Numbered from the stretch's first letter, positions 40,548 through 50,591 are shown. The stretch: DNA of 64,000 nucleotides from Leptospira johnsonii (GCF_003112675.1 NZ_BFAY01000008.1:146842-210841), one strand, 5' to 3'. Notes: generated by a model from the letters alone, not told the origin. Translations and numbers: made by a program.

Positions 40548-41468
40548 ATGAAATTATTATATAAATATATTGTCTTACTTTTATTATCCGTCTCTTTATT
40601 CAGATGCGACGGATCTTCCAATCAAAACCTGGCTCTTTTAGCCTTAGCAATTCAAAGTCCTCCTGGAATTGAATTCAAGGCAGTAGTAGGAGATAGTGAC
40701 GCTAGCTGTGGAGGAGATATTTCCGGGCATGGAGATTCTCATTCCAGCTCGGTCACCATCCAACACGTAGCAGGAGTGATGCCCATAGGACTTAAGGATC
40801 TTAGGTTCTATGTTTCCGGATTCGAATTGGTAGACGAGAACGATACTATCATTACTTTAGATGTTCCTAATACAGGAGTTTGGCAGTATGGTGGAGTTGC
40901 ACTTCTGGATTTCGAAAATGGAAAAGGAAGCTGTAGCGGAACTACTGAGACCAACAACTTTGTCCAAGCAACTGTCGAGAATAAAACCTATAAAACTCTT
41001 AGATTTACTTTAGGAGTTCCTGAAACGCTCAATCATATCGATTATAGTGTTGCACCTAGCCCTCTCAATGTCTCCGGACTGGCCTGGGGATGGACAATGG
41101 GTTATAGATTTTTCGTAGGAGAATTTTTGTCCAACGATCCCGCAACTGTAGGCAACGCGGCAGTTCTGCATATAGGTTCTGCCGGATGCACTGAACCTAC
41201 TCCTGGAAATTATACCTGCACAAATTCAAACAGGGCCTTGATAGAACTCACCCCGGTAGATGGGTTCAATCCTTATACCCAAAAAGTGCAGTTCGATCTG
41301 AAAAAGGCGGTAACAGGCTGGGATATCAGCACCGGAAGCAAAAGTTGTCATTCCATGGGAGCTATGGATAGCAATTGTTCCGCCGTTTATCCCAATTTCG
41401 GCTTGGATTATTCAACTGGAAATGCCGGATCCACTGCTCAGACAGTTTTCGGAATCGTATCCAAGTGA
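40548..41468 (+). CDS. MbnP-family lipoprotein (metallo-mystery pair partner)
   Basis: 306 aa. Signal YIVLLLLSVSLFRC gives lipid-bearing Cys20. The mature protein has the MbnP pattern: IGLKDLRFYVSGFELVD, WQYGGVALLDFENGKGSC, LRFTLGVPETLNHIDY and GLAWGWTMGYRFF, with further cysteine pairs GCTEP...YTC and SCHSM...NC. A Ser/His-rich segment (GHGDSHSSSVTIQH) near residue 60 is suited to metal binding. In characterised systems MbnP binds copper after its partner MbnH oxidises one Trp to kynurenine; which Trp applies here cannot be told by eye. Strong site TAGGAGA before ATG. Immediately upstream of mbnH. Confidence 0.9.
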   Translation: MKLLYKYIVLLLLSVSLFRCDGSSNQNLALLALAIQSPPGIEFKAVVGDSDASCGGDISGHGDSHSSSVTIQHVAGVMPIGLKDLRFYVSGFELVDENDTIITLDVPNTGVWQYGGVALLDFENGKGSCSGTTETNNFVQATVENKTYKTLRFTLGVPETLNHIDYSVAPSPLNVSGLAWGWTMGYRFFVGEFLSNDPATVGNAAVLHIGSAGCTEPTPGNYTCTNSNRALIELTPVDGFNPYTQKVQFDLKKAVTGWDISTGSKSCHSMGAMDSNCSAVYPNFGLDYSTGNAGSTAQTVFGIVSK

Positions 41469-41510
41469 TGCAGAAGGTTTCGGTCCATACGGCCGAAGCC
41501 GGAGTATATT

Positions 41511-42659
41511 ATGAATAAGACTATTATATTTTCATTAATCTCCTTTCTTCTTCTACAGTGTACACAATTGGGATTGGAGAAGGAAAAAACCTCCGGATCG
41601 GAAGGGATCCTTTTGCTCTTAGGAACCCCTTCCCCTGAAGGAACTCCTTATATCTGGGATCTTCCCACCGGATTTCCGAAACCAAAAGTCCCAAATGATA
41701 ATCCTATCACAGTGGAGAAAGTTGAGCTGGGCAGATTTTTGTTCTACGACACTAGATTGTCCGAAAACGAAACCCAGTCTTGCGGGAGTTGCCATAAACA
41801 AGAGAACGCGTTTACCGACGGGCTCGCAGTTTCTGTGGGTTCCACAGGACAATCTCATCCAAGGAACGCACAACATCTTTCTAACATAGCTTATAATGTC
41901 AGACAAACTTGGGCAAATCCTCTTCTGAAAAAATTGGAAGACCAAGCCAGAGTCCCTATGTTTGGGGACAATCCGGTAGAGCTTGGAATGAAAGATAGAG
42001 AAGATCTTTTGCTGGAAAGATTGGAGAATGATCCGGATTACGTTTCTAAATTTAAGGCGGCATTTCCGAGCGACTCGAACCCTTTAAGTATATTAAACAT
42101 TACAAAAGCTTTATCCAGTTTCCAAAGGACTTTTATCTCCGGAAATTCTGCATACGACAGATACCAAGCGGGAGATCTCTCCGCTCTAAGTGCTTCTGCG
42201 ATACGAGGAAAGAACCTGTTCTTTGGAGAAAGAGGCGAATGTTTCCATTGTCATGGCGGTTTTAATTTTACGGATACGATCCTTCACCTAGGGACCGTTT
42301 TCGAAGAAGTTACCTTTCATAATAACGGATTGGATTCCTCCCGATTCGTAAGTCCGAACGGAGGACTGTATGAATTCACCTTCCAGGAATCGGATCGAGG
42401 GAAATTCAGAGCGCCTTCTCTACGTAACGTAGAACTAACCGCTCCTTATATGCATGATGGTTCTATTCCGGATCTATTGTCAGTGATCAATCATTACACA
42501 AACGGCGGAACCGGAGACGGAACTACAAATCCGAACCGAGATGTTTTTGTAAGGAGTTTTTCCTTAAGCGAATCCGAAAAACAGGATCTGGTAGAATTCC
42601 TGAAAAGTCTGACCGACACGGAATTTACTACCAACCCTAAATTTGAGGATCCATTTTGA
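41511..42659 (+). CDS. MbnH-family di-haem enzyme, lipoprotein
   Basis: 382 aa, related to bacterial di-haem cytochrome c peroxidases and MauG. Signal [11 protein letters not shown], Cys17 lipidated. Two haem-c sites: [15 protein letters not shown] near residue 93 and [14 protein letters not shown] near 245. Family blocks [57 protein letters not shown] and FLKSLTD are present. It likely uses peroxide to form a bis-Fe(IV) state and oxidise Trp in MbnP. ATG with CCGGAG upstream, 42 bases after mbnP. It requires c-type haem attachment, for which no genes are in this window. Confidence 0.92.
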   Translation: MNKTIIFSLISFLLLQCTQLGLEKEKTSGSEGILLLLGTPSPEGTPYIWDLPTGFPKPKVPNDNPITVEKVELGRFLFYDTRLSENETQSCGSCHKQENAFTDGLAVSVGSTGQSHPRNAQHLSNIAYNVRQTWANPLLKKLEDQARVPMFGDNPVELGMKDREDLLLERLENDPDYVSKFKAAFPSDSNPLSILNITKALSSFQRTFISGNSAYDRYQAGDLSALSASAIRGKNLFFGERGECFHCHGGFNFTDTILHLGTVFEEVTFHNNGLDSSRFVSPNGGLYEFTFQESDRGKFRAPSLRNVELTAPYMHDGSIPDLLSVINHYTNGGTGDGTTNPNRDVFVRSFSLSESEKQDLVEFLKSLTDTEFTTNPKFEDPF

Positions 42660-43543
42660 AATTTTATAAATATATGATGAAGAATAAAATAAAATTCGAA
42701 TATATCTTTCTATTCCTAATGTCTTTCCAGGCATGCGCTCAGGGAACTTTGGGAAATTCTACGGAAGAAAGATCCACGGAACTCCAGGCACTGTTCCGCA
42801 TCATGGATGAAAGAAGAGCCATTATTTCTCCCTGGCTGTATTACTCGGACGACCAAGGAGATTCCGATATTGGCTCCTTCACATTGAGCGGAAGTTCTTC
42901 CTACCAGATCCAACTCACCCAAAATGAAGTTGTCTTGGAAAGTATTTCCATGCTATTCAAGGCTCCTGAAAGTTCCATTTTGGTTTCCTCTTCTTCTGCG
43001 AGTTCAAAATACCATGTATTCCATTCCGGTGGTTCGGAAACCCCTACAACCGGAACCGGTTCCTATTCTAAAAAATATGGGATCAAAGGAAGTTTTTCTC
43101 CGGGAGATATTTCTAACTCCGATTTTAATTCCTTAACAGGACCTGTAAAAAGACAGAATCTTTCCCCATTTCCTCCTGTCCCTTACGGGACCTTGGAACA
43201 TATTTACGGAGAATTTTCGGACCTTCTTCTTACATTCCAAATATTTAATGGATCAACCACCAAGACGGTCCATGTAGAATTAAGGGAGGCTGAATTCCAA
43301 ATAGAAGCTTCCTGCGAATTGGAAATTCCTTATAAAAAGAATGTTCCATTCTCTATAGGATTTAGGACGGACGGCTTACTCTCCCAGAGAGCAGGATCTT
43401 CTTTTTCTATCTTGGACGGGATCTTTGCGCTCTCCGGTTCAGAGATCACAATCAACGATTTTCAAAACACGAACCTTTACTCAGAAATTCTGGAGAACCT
43501 GGATACAAGCGGTCAGGTCCTGGTATTATATTCATGTTTCTAA
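42656..43543 (+). CDS. Hypothetical lipoprotein in MbnP/MbnH locus
   Basis: 295 aa, unrecognised. Signal FEYIFLFLMSFQAC suggests lipidation at the cysteine. The mature region is rich in Ser, Gly and Thr and predicted beta-strand (IGSFTLSGSSSYQIQL, SSSSASSKYHVFHSGG, YGIKGSFSPGD), with one later cysteine in IEASCELEIPY and a last one two residues before the stop. It begins at TTG 42656, overlapping the mbnH stop, with AGGA six bases upstream; ATG 42674 or 42677 are alternatives. Tight coupling on both sides makes it a functional part of the locus, perhaps a metal-site or surface partner. Confidence 0.7.
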   Translation: MKFYKYMMKNKIKFEYIFLFLMSFQACAQGTLGNSTEERSTELQALFRIMDERRAIISPWLYYSDDQGDSDIGSFTLSGSSSYQIQLTQNEVVLESISMLFKAPESSILVSSSSASSKYHVFHSGGSETPTTGTGSYSKKYGIKGSFSPGDISNSDFNSLTGPVKRQNLSPFPPVPYGTLEHIYGEFSDLLLTFQIFNGSTTKTVHVELREAEFQIEASCELEIPYKKNVPFSIGFRTDGLLSQRAGSSFSILDGIFALSGSEITINDFQNTNLYSEILENLDTSGQVLVLYSCF

Positions 43544-44574
43544 TATTACAAAAAAATTTACTTCTTACTCTCATCCGACTTCTGGCCTTTTTCTTTTTTC
43601 TTTTTTTAGGCGGAGAAATTTTCGCTCACCATGCTGGAGAAGGACAGAATATGATCTCTTCTACCCGATTCGTGGATCCTTTTACTGGAAAAAGGGAAAA
43701 ACCTTCCGATTATTTTTTGATCACCCAGGATTTTCAAAAGGGTACAATCGATAATTCCAACCTTCACACTACAACAGTCTTCGGTGAATTCAATTTTGCA
43801 GGTGGAAAATTTGCCGCAAACTTCAGTGCTCCTTGGACCTACTATGAGCAGAAGGACAGAAGTGATGCTTCCCGTTACGGAAAGGCATTCGTAGGAGCTA
43901 AATGGAATCCGTTGATCGATACTGGATGGCCATTCTTCATTATTTTAGAAGGTAGGCTCGGTTTTCCCTCCGGCGGAGATACGGATAAATTTGCAGGCGG
44001 GGATTATTATTCTGGGATCGCAAATCTCACTTTAGGAGCTACTTGGAAACAGTTCTTATTTGTACTAAGAGGTTCTGGCATTTTTCCTCTTTCAAAGGAT
44101 CATGCAAATTTAGATACTCAGTCTGGCCTTCCTTATTGGGCACAAACTGCTTCCACAACAACTACACAAAACACTGAAGAGCACCCTGAGATCCAGAAGA
44201 TCACACAATGGTTTGCATATGTTACTTATTTCTGGACAAAGGACTTAAGCGTTTTCGGAGGACTTTTATACAGGACTCCTTATGTGAACGTGATCGGTGG
44301 AGGAAGTCTTTTAGAAGAAGATTCCGAAATCCAGAAAAAATTCCCAAAAGCATTCAAGGAAGCTAGTTTAGGTTTTAATTATACTCTTACCAAGGGCACT
44401 TATCTTACGATTGCGGGTCGACTTCCGTTGATCCGAGATCCTGAGATCCGTCTTTACGATTATGCAATCACAACTTCTGTTTCTTTTGAAATTCCGGAAT
44501 GGAGAGATTCTTCCAAAAAGTCGGAGAAGGAAGCTGAGGAGTTTGAATCGGAAGAAGACTTGGAGAAGAAATAG
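43534..44574 (+). CDS. Outer-membrane beta-barrel-like protein of MbnP/MbnH locus
   Basis: 346 aa. Signal LLAFFFFLFLGGEIFA is followed directly by HHAGEGQNM, a mature N-terminus that could bind a metal. The rest has alternating amphipathic strands typical of small transport or 'transporter/phenol-degradation-MetA' outer-membrane barrels (TTVFGEFNFAGGKFAANFSAP region, GKAFVGAKWNPL, FFIILEGRLGFPSGGDTDKF, AYVTYFWTKDLSVFGGLLY). A charged tail EEFESEEDLEKK ends it. It overlaps the previous gene by 10 bases. It could export or import a metal or metal ligand; this is inferred from context only. Confidence 0.65.
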   Translation: MFLILQKNLLLTLIRLLAFFFFLFLGGEIFAHHAGEGQNMISSTRFVDPFTGKREKPSDYFLITQDFQKGTIDNSNLHTTTVFGEFNFAGGKFAANFSAPWTYYEQKDRSDASRYGKAFVGAKWNPLIDTGWPFFIILEGRLGFPSGGDTDKFAGGDYYSGIANLTLGATWKQFLFVLRGSGIFPLSKDHANLDTQSGLPYWAQTASTTTTQNTEEHPEIQKITQWFAYVTYFWTKDLSVFGGLLYRTPYVNVIGGGSLLEEDSEIQKKFPKAFKEASLGFNYTLTKGTYLTIAGRLPLIRDPEIRLYDYAITTSVSFEIPEWRDSSKKSEKEAEEFESEEDLEKK

Positions 44575-44577
44575 TAT

Positions 44578-44862
44578 TTAATCCCAAAGAGACTGAAAAC
44601 ATAACGCTGAATTTTTTTCGAAACTTTGGAAGCCTGGCTTGGCCACACATTCTTCTTCAGTGGAGGGAAAATAGTCGAACCCTCCTCCCTCGTATTTGAT
44701 CCGGCAACAACCTTGTATCTTAGAAGGTTTTTCTTTTTTAGGGGAAGCCTCTTGGTTCTTAGTGTCCTTGGGAGGTTCCGGAGAAACTCCGAAAACGGAA
44801 GTCGCGATCCAACAGAAACAACTAAAGGCAACAACCAAGATCCGAGTTCGGAAATTTATCAT
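44578..44862 (-). CDS. Small exported Cys-containing protein
   Basis: 94 aa from ATG 44862, with GGAGA ten bases upstream; a TTG at 44892 would add ten residues. Signal ILVVAFSCFCWIATSVFG is followed by a Lys/Pro-rich linker (PPKDTKNQEASPKKEKPSK) and a compact end with four cysteines (QGCCRIKYEGGGF, EEECVAKPG, ALCFQSLWD), probably disulfide bonded in the periplasm. Not recognised. Its stop is three bases from that of the barrel protein, in convergent orientation. Confidence 0.6.
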   Translation of the reverse strand: MINFRTRILVVAFSCFCWIATSVFGVSPEPPKDTKNQEASPKKEKPSKIQGCCRIKYEGGGFDYFPSTEEECVAKPGFQSFEKNSALCFQSLWD

Positions 44863-45003
44863 ACCTATTTTATCTCCAGAATTACTTTCCAAGGCAAGGA
44901 AAAATCCTCAATTCAAAAATCGAGGTTACGTTTTTACGTTGACTCGGCGGCCTTACGAAGGTGACAAAGAGAGAAAAGTTCAAAAGACCGAATAGGAATT
45001 CGA

Positions 45004-46002
45004 ATGAAAAATCTCCGCTCAATTCTACCAGTACGAAAGTCCTTAACAGCTTCCGTTATATTCCTTACGATCGCTTTCAACCAAGTTTCGGCGGAAACGA
45101 TCCTTTTAAAAAACGGTGAAAAAACCTATGGAACTGTAATCGATCAATCTACAGATACAGTTACGATCCTAAAAGAAACCAAGAGACAAATCTTGGCCAA
45201 GTCCCAGATCTTAAAGATCATCTTCAAAGATATCAAGGACGAAGCGGAACTTGCGAAATTATTCGACGCTGAAAAAAAGAAACTGAACAAAGACGGCAAA
45301 AAACCGGAAAAAGAAGAGCAATTGGACACCATTCTTCTGGAACAAATGATCAAAGAGAATAGTTATAAGGCGGTCCAAAAACGTCTGGCTTTGATCGAGA
45401 AATACATAGACGAACAAGATTCTAGTTGGGAAGAATATATTTCCGCCAATAGAAATCCTTGGGAACCTGTTTGGAAATCCGCTATCCTCCCTGGATGGGG
45501 ACTTTCCGCAATGAAACATGATAACTATGCGAGAGCTTATCAAATAGCGATCGGTCTTTCTTTCATTGTTGCAATCGGCGGAAGCCAAGCTGCGACAGAA
45601 CAACATAACAAAGCGGAAAATCGACTGAGTAAAATTTTATTCGAAGATCCAGTTACTTACGCACAAATCCAAGGTTCTGGTATTACAGGCGCTTCTGTTC
45701 TCGTGACTAAATTACAATCGGATAGTATTTCAGAGTATAATTCCTTCAAGAGTAAGGAGAACCAATACGAGACCTATAGCAGAACAGGACTCTATTTTGG
45801 TGTGGGTTTGTATCTGATCCAGTTGGCCCAAAGTTATTTCTTAGGGCAAAAATGGGCCACTCATAATATCATCCAAACTCCTTCCGGAGAAGCAGTGAAA
45901 GAAGGCTTCAATTTTAAAAGTAATTATATGCCGATCGCTGCAGGCAGCGCGAGCAATCTTTGGGAATACCGCACCGACCTGAGGTATGTAAGCACTTTCT
46001 AA
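45004..46002 (+). CDS. Hypothetical membrane protein with N-terminal SH3-like repeat region
   Basis: 332 aa. A signal (TASVIFLTIAFNQVSA) precedes ETILLKNGEKTYGTVIDQ, a short beta motif common to envelope proteins of leptospires, and a basic coiled stretch. The second half has a few membrane helices around WKSAILPGWGLSAMKHDNYARAY (a DUF5683-like PGWG motif), YQIAIGLSFIVAIGG and GLYFGVGLYLIQLAQSYFLG. Probably inner membrane with a periplasmic domain; function unknown. ATG with AGGAATT upstream. Its stop shares bases with the cysteine synthase stop (CTAA), convergent. Confidence 0.65.
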   Translation: MKNLRSILPVRKSLTASVIFLTIAFNQVSAETILLKNGEKTYGTVIDQSTDTVTILKETKRQILAKSQILKIIFKDIKDEAELAKLFDAEKKKLNKDGKKPEKEEQLDTILLEQMIKENSYKAVQKRLALIEKYIDEQDSSWEEYISANRNPWEPVWKSAILPGWGLSAMKHDNYARAYQIAIGLSFIVAIGGSQAATEQHNKAENRLSKILFEDPVTYAQIQGSGITGASVLVTKLQSDSISEYNSFKSKENQYETYSRTGLYFGVGLYLIQLAQSYFLGQKWATHNIIQTPSGEAVKEGFNFKSNYMPIAAGSASNLWEYRTDLRYVSTF

Positions 46003-46979
46003 ACTTCCGGAATAGAATATCCTTTCGATTTCAACCAGTCCTGGTCGTATAACCTGGACTGGTATCTTGCTCCGCTATCCGCGAGAATAGTGACGATGGT
46101 ATGTCCTGGTCCTAATTCTTTTGCAAGTTTTACCGCAGCACCCACGTTGATCCCGCTTGAACCGCCTACAAACAATCCGTCTTTACGAAGAAGTGTATAA
46201 ATAAACTCCAAACATTCCTCGTCTGTAACTCGGATCGCATCGTCAAAAGGAGCATCTTTCATATTCTCTGTGATCCTTCCGTTACCGATCCCTTCTGTGA
46301 AAGAATTTCCTTCGGAGGAAAGTTCTCCCTTCTTTACAAAATTATAAATTGCAGATCCATAAGGTTCCGCCGCGATCGTTTTGATCTTTGGATTTTTTTC
46401 CTTTAAGAACATTGCAGTCCCGCTAAATGTTCCTCCAGTTCCGAGAGATGCAAGCCATGCGTCTACTTTTCCATCAGTCTGTCTCCAGATCTCAGGACCT
46501 GTGGTATGATAATGCGCCAAACGGTTTGCTACATTGTCGAACTGATTTGCCCAGATTGCGTTCGGAGTTTCTTCTGCAATTCGAGCGGAAACTTTTACGT
46601 AGTTTCCCGGATCCTTATAAGGAACTGCTGGAACCGTTCTGACTTCGGCCCCAAGAGTCTTAAGTAGATCTATTTTTTCTTTGGATTGAGTATCAGGAAT
46701 TACGATCAGACATTTGTATCCTTTCGCATTGCATATATGTACTAGTCCGATCCCTGTATTTCCTGCGGTGCCTTCGACCACAGTACCACCCGGTTTTAAG
46801 AGTCCCTTCTTCTCCGCTTCTTCAATAATGAATAATGCAGCCCTATCCTTTACGGAACCTCCCGGATTTAAAAATTCCGCTTTTCCTAAAATTTCACAAC
46901 CAGTTTGGTCCGAATAATAATTCAAACGGATCAGAGGAGTGTTCCCTATCGCGTCCGCAAAACCTTTTTTGATCTCCAT
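45999..46979 (-). CDS. cysK: Cysteine synthase A family
   Basis: PLP enzyme making cysteine from O-acetylserine and sulfide, 326 aa. The PLP lysine is in NPGGSVKDRAA near residue 43; the substrate loop is VEGTAGNTGIGL, where many CysK proteins have TSGNTG; GTGGTFSG binds phosphate. The LADSGARYQSRLYD ending is typical of the spirochaete/alphaproteobacterial subgroup. A cystathionine beta-synthase or O-phosphoserine enzyme is a less likely alternative. ATG with AGAGG upstream. Next to the aldolase gene in the same direction but separated by a terminator. Cytoplasmic. Confidence 0.88.
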   Translation of the reverse strand: MEIKKGFADAIGNTPLIRLNYYSDQTGCEILGKAEFLNPGGSVKDRAALFIIEEAEKKGLLKPGGTVVEGTAGNTGIGLVHICNAKGYKCLIVIPDTQSKEKIDLLKTLGAEVRTVPAVPYKDPGNYVKVSARIAEETPNAIWANQFDNVANRLAHYHTTGPEIWRQTDGKVDAWLASLGTGGTFSGTAMFLKEKNPKIKTIAAEPYGSAIYNFVKKGELSSEGNSFTEGIGNGRITENMKDAPFDDAIRVTDEECLEFIYTLLRKDGLFVGGSSGINVGAAVKLAKELGPGHTIVTILADSGARYQSRLYDQDWLKSKGYSIPEV

Positions 46980-47017
46980 AAGAGCCTCTTTATTATACTA
47001 TTTTAATATATACCAAT

Positions 47018-47059
47018 AAAAAAAGGAAAGCAAATCCACTTTTCATGGACCCGCTTTCC
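47018..47059 (-). terminator. Intrinsic terminator of aldolase gene
   Basis: On the minus strand GGAAAGCGGGTCCA pairs with TGGATTTGCTTTCC (14 pairs, three of them G-T), loop TGAAAAG, followed by seven T. It is about 65 bases after the aldolase stop. Confidence 0.88.
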
Positions 47060-47123
47060 CCCTCGAATTTTTCCGATTTTGTTTTTTGTTACGGAAAAAT
47101 GATCTATGCTTTCAAACAGATCG

Positions 47124-48179
47124 TTAAGCGATCGTTACATCCTTGGATAGATATACGTCTTGGATCGCGTTTAACAATGCAACTCCGTCTTTCATAGGCT
47201 TTTGGAATGCCTTTCTTCCGGAGATAAGTCCCATTCCACCCGCTCTTTTGTTGATAACTGCTGCTTTTACAGCGTCACCTAAGTCGTTGGAACCGGAAGG
47301 TCCACCGGAGTTGATCAAACCGATCTTACCCATATAACAGTTTGCTACTTGGTATCTTGCCATATCGATCGGATGCTCGGAAGAAAGATCGGTATACATC
47401 TTATCGTCTTTTTTACCGAATTTCAGATCTCTGAATCCACCCAGGTTGGTTTCAGGTAATTTTTGTTTTACGATATCCGCTTGGATGGTAGCAGCCAAAT
47501 GGTTTGCTTGTCCAGTAAGGTCAGTAGCGATATGATAATCAGCTTTATCGTTTTTGAAATTATCGTTTCTGAGATAAGCCCAAAGAATGGTAACTAATCC
47601 AAGTTCATGAGCTCTGTGGAAAGCTTCTGAGATCTCTTGGATCTGTCTGGAACTTTCGTCGGAACCGAAGTAGATAGTAGCTCCTACAGCAGCAGCTCCC
47701 ATATCAAATGCCTGCTCTACGTTTGCAAAGAGGATCTGGTCGAATTTGTTCGGATAGCTTAGAAGTTCGTTATGATTGATCTTTACTACAAAAGGAATTT
47801 TGTGAGCGTATTGACGGGACACCAGTCCTAAAACTCCAAGAGTAGAAGCAACTGCGTTACATCCGCCTTCGATCGCGAGTTTTACGATATTTTCAGGATC
47901 GAAATAAGCAGGGTTTTTAGCGAAAGAAGCACCCGCGCTATGCTCGATCCCTTGGTCCACAGGAAGAATGGAAAGATATCCTGTTCCGGCAAGACGTCCA
48001 GTATTGTAGATGGACTGGAAATTTTTAAGAACAGAATTGTTTCTGTCGGTCTTAGCAAAAATTTCGTCAATGTAATTCGGACCAGGGATGGTCAGGGTTT
48101 CCTTGGGGATGGTTTTAGAGACATGATTTAAGAGAGAATCCGCTTCCGCACCTAATGCGCTCTTGATTTTATCTAACAT
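47124..48179 (-). CDS. fbaB: Class I fructose-bisphosphate aldolase (DhnA/FbaB type)
   Basis: 351-aa Schiff-base aldolase of glycolysis/gluconeogenesis. The presumed catalytic lysine is in [13 protein letters not shown] near residue 128. [19 protein letters not shown] is the family signature, and GGPSGSNDL with [12 protein letters not shown] forms the phosphate site. The start is ATG 48179 (MLDKIKSAL) preceded by a weak AGGT; ATG 48245 would add 22 residues resembling nothing. The gene is monocistronic, ended by a strong terminator. Cytoplasmic. Confidence 0.92.
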   Translation of the reverse strand: MLDKIKSALGAEADSLLNHVSKTIPKETLTIPGPNYIDEIFAKTDRNNSVLKNFQSIYNTGRLAGTGYLSILPVDQGIEHSAGASFAKNPAYFDPENIVKLAIEGGCNAVASTLGVLGLVSRQYAHKIPFVVKINHNELLSYPNKFDQILFANVEQAFDMGAAAVGATIYFGSDESSRQIQEISEAFHRAHELGLVTILWAYLRNDNFKNDKADYHIATDLTGQANHLAATIQADIVKQKLPETNLGGFRDLKFGKKDDKMYTDLSSEHPIDMARYQVANCYMGKIGLINSGGPSGSNDLGDAVKAAVINKRAGGMGLISGRKAFQKPMKDGVALLNAIQDVYLSKDVTIA

Positions 48180-48283
48180 TCCAGTTATACCTATTGGTTT
48201 TATCGATCTGGTGACTAGTTTTGGGGCGAAGCCCAAAATTTCCATCGATTTTCGGCGAGAAATCCCAAGGTCAAGTGAGGTCT

Positions 48284-49792
48284 TTATTTTATCTGCACAG
48301 GGAGCCGGATATGGAAATCAGTTCCCGAGCTGGATTTTTGGACATCCAGTTTTCCATGATTGGATTGAATAATCCCATAACAAACGGAAAGCCCCATCCC
48401 TATCCTGGAGTCATCGGATTGAATCCGTTCAAAAGGTTGGAAAGCATTCTCCGGATCGAGCTCTCCGTTCAAGGTTCCGGAAAGTCGGAGAACCAGATAT
48501 GTGCCTAAATCGGTTTTAGTATCTTCTAACCCTGCGTTAAAATGGATCGTGCTACCTTTCAGATCGGAACCCACTCCATCTGCATAAAAATACAAAAGAT
48601 AATATAATACTTCTTTAATCTGATTTTGCTTTAAGAATACATCCGGCAAATTATCAGGAATGTTTTTGGAAATCTCCAGATTTTTGGATTTTAATAATTC
48701 TGAGATAATCCCTTCCACCCCGGCCAAAATATCATCCAGTTTGCACCAAGTAGGTTCTTCGTTGTCGGAACGGGAGAATAAGATCAGATTTCGGATAATC
48801 CCAGAGATCCTTTCTCCTTGTTCTATGATCACTCTGGCATAATTTCGAATATCAGTAGGAAGATCCTTTTTGTTCCGGATGATATTTCCATAGTTGATCA
48901 CACCCATGAGAGGATTATTGATCTCATGAGCAATCCCGGCGGCCAATTTCTGGATAGACTCTAATCTTTTTTCGGACTGGATAACCTTCTCCATTTCCGA
49001 GATCCTTTTTTCGGATACGGATAGAAGGTCCAATTCGGAGAATGTTACAATACTCCCTACGATCCGATTCGCCTCGTCCCTGATAGGAGAAACCCGAAAA
49101 CCCACTCGGATCTTTCGATCATCCTTTCTGACAAGGACTGCAGGAATATATCTGAGATTATGGCCTAAATTATCAGGATGTTCTCCTGAACCGATCTGAG
49201 TTTGGATAAAAGAAAGAACCACATCTCCCGGTTTTCCAAGCGCCTCTTCCAAGTTCCAGCCTGTCAGTTCTTCTGCTGAATGATTTAGAAATATAATATT
49301 TCCTTCTCCGTCCAGAGAAACTGCACCTTCGGAAATACTTTGGATCACATTCTTAAATTCTTTGCCACTTTCTTTGACAATACCCAAACGTTTTTGTTGG
49401 CGAAGTGCGATCTCTATCGAAGACTTGAGCTGATGATTTTGAAATGGCTTTGTGATATACGCGTAAGTAGAAGCTGCATCCATTGCTCTCATGAATGTGG
49501 AGTCGTCCGTATATGCGGTCATAAAAACGATAGGGACGTCTTTGATCCTTTGGATATGTTGCGCAGTTTGTATCCCATCCATATCTCCTTCGATAGAGAT
49601 ATCCATGAGAACTAGATCCGGATCTGTTTCTTTAAAAATAGATTGGGCGTCTAGACCGTTTGCGGCAACTCCCGCAACCTTATAACCTAAATTTTGGAGA
49701 GTCTTTTGAAGGTTGAAAGATAGAAGCCACTCGTCTTCGACGATTAGAATATTCGGTTGTTCTGAAGAAGAACTCATGTTCGATAATAACAT
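48284..49792 (-). CDS. Receiver-PAS-histidine kinase with degenerate ATP-binding site
   Basis: 502 aa, no membrane segments. Residues about 14-130 are a receiver (ILIVEDEW, acceptor in [24 protein letters not shown]). A PAS domain follows (about 145-255, [19 protein letters not shown]). The HisKA helix has [12 protein letters not shown] with the phospho-histidine near 290. The ATPase part is eroded: the N box reads [10 protein letters not shown] with no Asn, and the G1 box reads SGTLNGEL in place of DxGxG, though FQPFERI and GMGLSVC remain. So autophosphorylation is doubtful and a phosphotransfer or scaffold role is possible. ATG 49792 or 49777. Confidence 0.85.
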   Translation of the reverse strand: MLLSNMSSSSEQPNILIVEDEWLLSFNLQKTLQNLGYKVAGVAANGLDAQSIFKETDPDLVLMDISIEGDMDGIQTAQHIQRIKDVPIVFMTAYTDDSTFMRAMDAASTYAYITKPFQNHQLKSSIEIALRQQKRLGIVKESGKEFKNVIQSISEGAVSLDGEGNIIFLNHSAEELTGWNLEEALGKPGDVVLSFIQTQIGSGEHPDNLGHNLRYIPAVLVRKDDRKIRVGFRVSPIRDEANRIVGSIVTFSELDLLSVSEKRISEMEKVIQSEKRLESIQKLAAGIAHEINNPLMGVINYGNIIRNKKDLPTDIRNYARVIIEQGERISGIIRNLILFSRSDNEEPTWCKLDDILAGVEGIISELLKSKNLEISKNIPDNLPDVFLKQNQIKEVLYYLLYFYADGVGSDLKGSTIHFNAGLEDTKTDLGTYLVLRLSGTLNGELDPENAFQPFERIQSDDSRIGMGLSVCYGIIQSNHGKLDVQKSSSGTDFHIRLPVQIK

Positions 49793-50129
49793 ATTCCTGA
49801 GGTGGTAAAAACTGCGGCTCTTTGAGTTATGCTCCCACGTTAGGAGTGAATTGGGAAATCCTTTTTTAGGAATCTAATTGTTTCCGCAAAATTTTCAAAA
49901 CTTCTACTTTGATCTATTTTAGCATTTTAATATCGGGGAATAAATCACCGAATTCTCCAAATTTATAGACAGTCCCATTTTACTGTTTTTTTCCCAATTT
50001 TAGTCTTCATTTTTCCGCTCATTCGACCAAAAAGACCCAAAAGCTTGTCATAGTTCCGACCTCTTTTTTACAAAAAAAGTCCTTGAATCGAAGCTCCCTC
50101 AAAACTACACTTTGGGCCTAGAGGTAGCC
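49793..50129. other. Divergent gap, AT-rich, promoters expected
   Basis: No gene seen. The stretch separates the receiver-kinase from the CBS gene. Bases 49832-49850 read CTCCCACGTTAGGAGTG, which contains half-sites similar to the dispersed palindrome in opposite arrangement. Bases about 49910-50080 are AT-rich. Confidence 0.5.
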
Positions 50130-50570
50130 ATGCTGGTAAAAGATATCTTGGAAAAAAAGGACCGAAAGATCCTCTCGGTGGAGCCCAGTACCACCGTTTG
50201 GGAAGCGATCCGATTTATGACCAAGTATGATATAGGTTCCGTGATCGTGCTTAAAGAAGGGAAACTCGCCGGTATATTTACAGAAAGAGATTTACTTCAT
50301 TTCGCCTCCACAGATCGGGAAGCAGTATTCGATAAAACAGTGGCGGATCTAATGTCCACCACACTGACTACTATGCAACCGAACGACCAAGTGGATGAAG
50401 TTCTTTCTATTATGCTAAAAAAAAGGATCCGGCACATGCCAATTCTGGATGGAAACAGATTGGTGGGAATCGTCTCGATTGGAGACGCTGTAAAAGCCAA
50501 AATCGCGAAAACGGAAGAAGAGAATAAAAACCTAAAAAACTATATATATAGCGAATCTGGATTTATCTGA
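50130..50570 (+). CDS. CBS-domain pair protein
   Basis: 146 aa made of two CBS domains, a module that binds adenine nucleotides to sense energy state. First: VEPSTTVWEAIRFMTKYDIGSVIVL and LAGIFTERDLL; second: MSTTLTTMQPNDQVDEVLSIML, HMPILDGNRLVGIVSIGD. No attached effector domain. I place the start at ATG 50130 behind TAGAGGT; TTG 50112 is in frame upstream. The partner it regulates is unknown. Cytoplasmic. Confidence 0.9.
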   Translation: MLVKDILEKKDRKILSVEPSTTVWEAIRFMTKYDIGSVIVLKEGKLAGIFTERDLLHFASTDREAVFDKTVADLMSTTLTTMQPNDQVDEVLSIMLKKRIRHMPILDGNRLVGIVSIGDAVKAKIAKTEEENKNLKNYIYSESGFI

Positions 50571-50591
50571 TCCCATTTATTCCTTCTGCAT

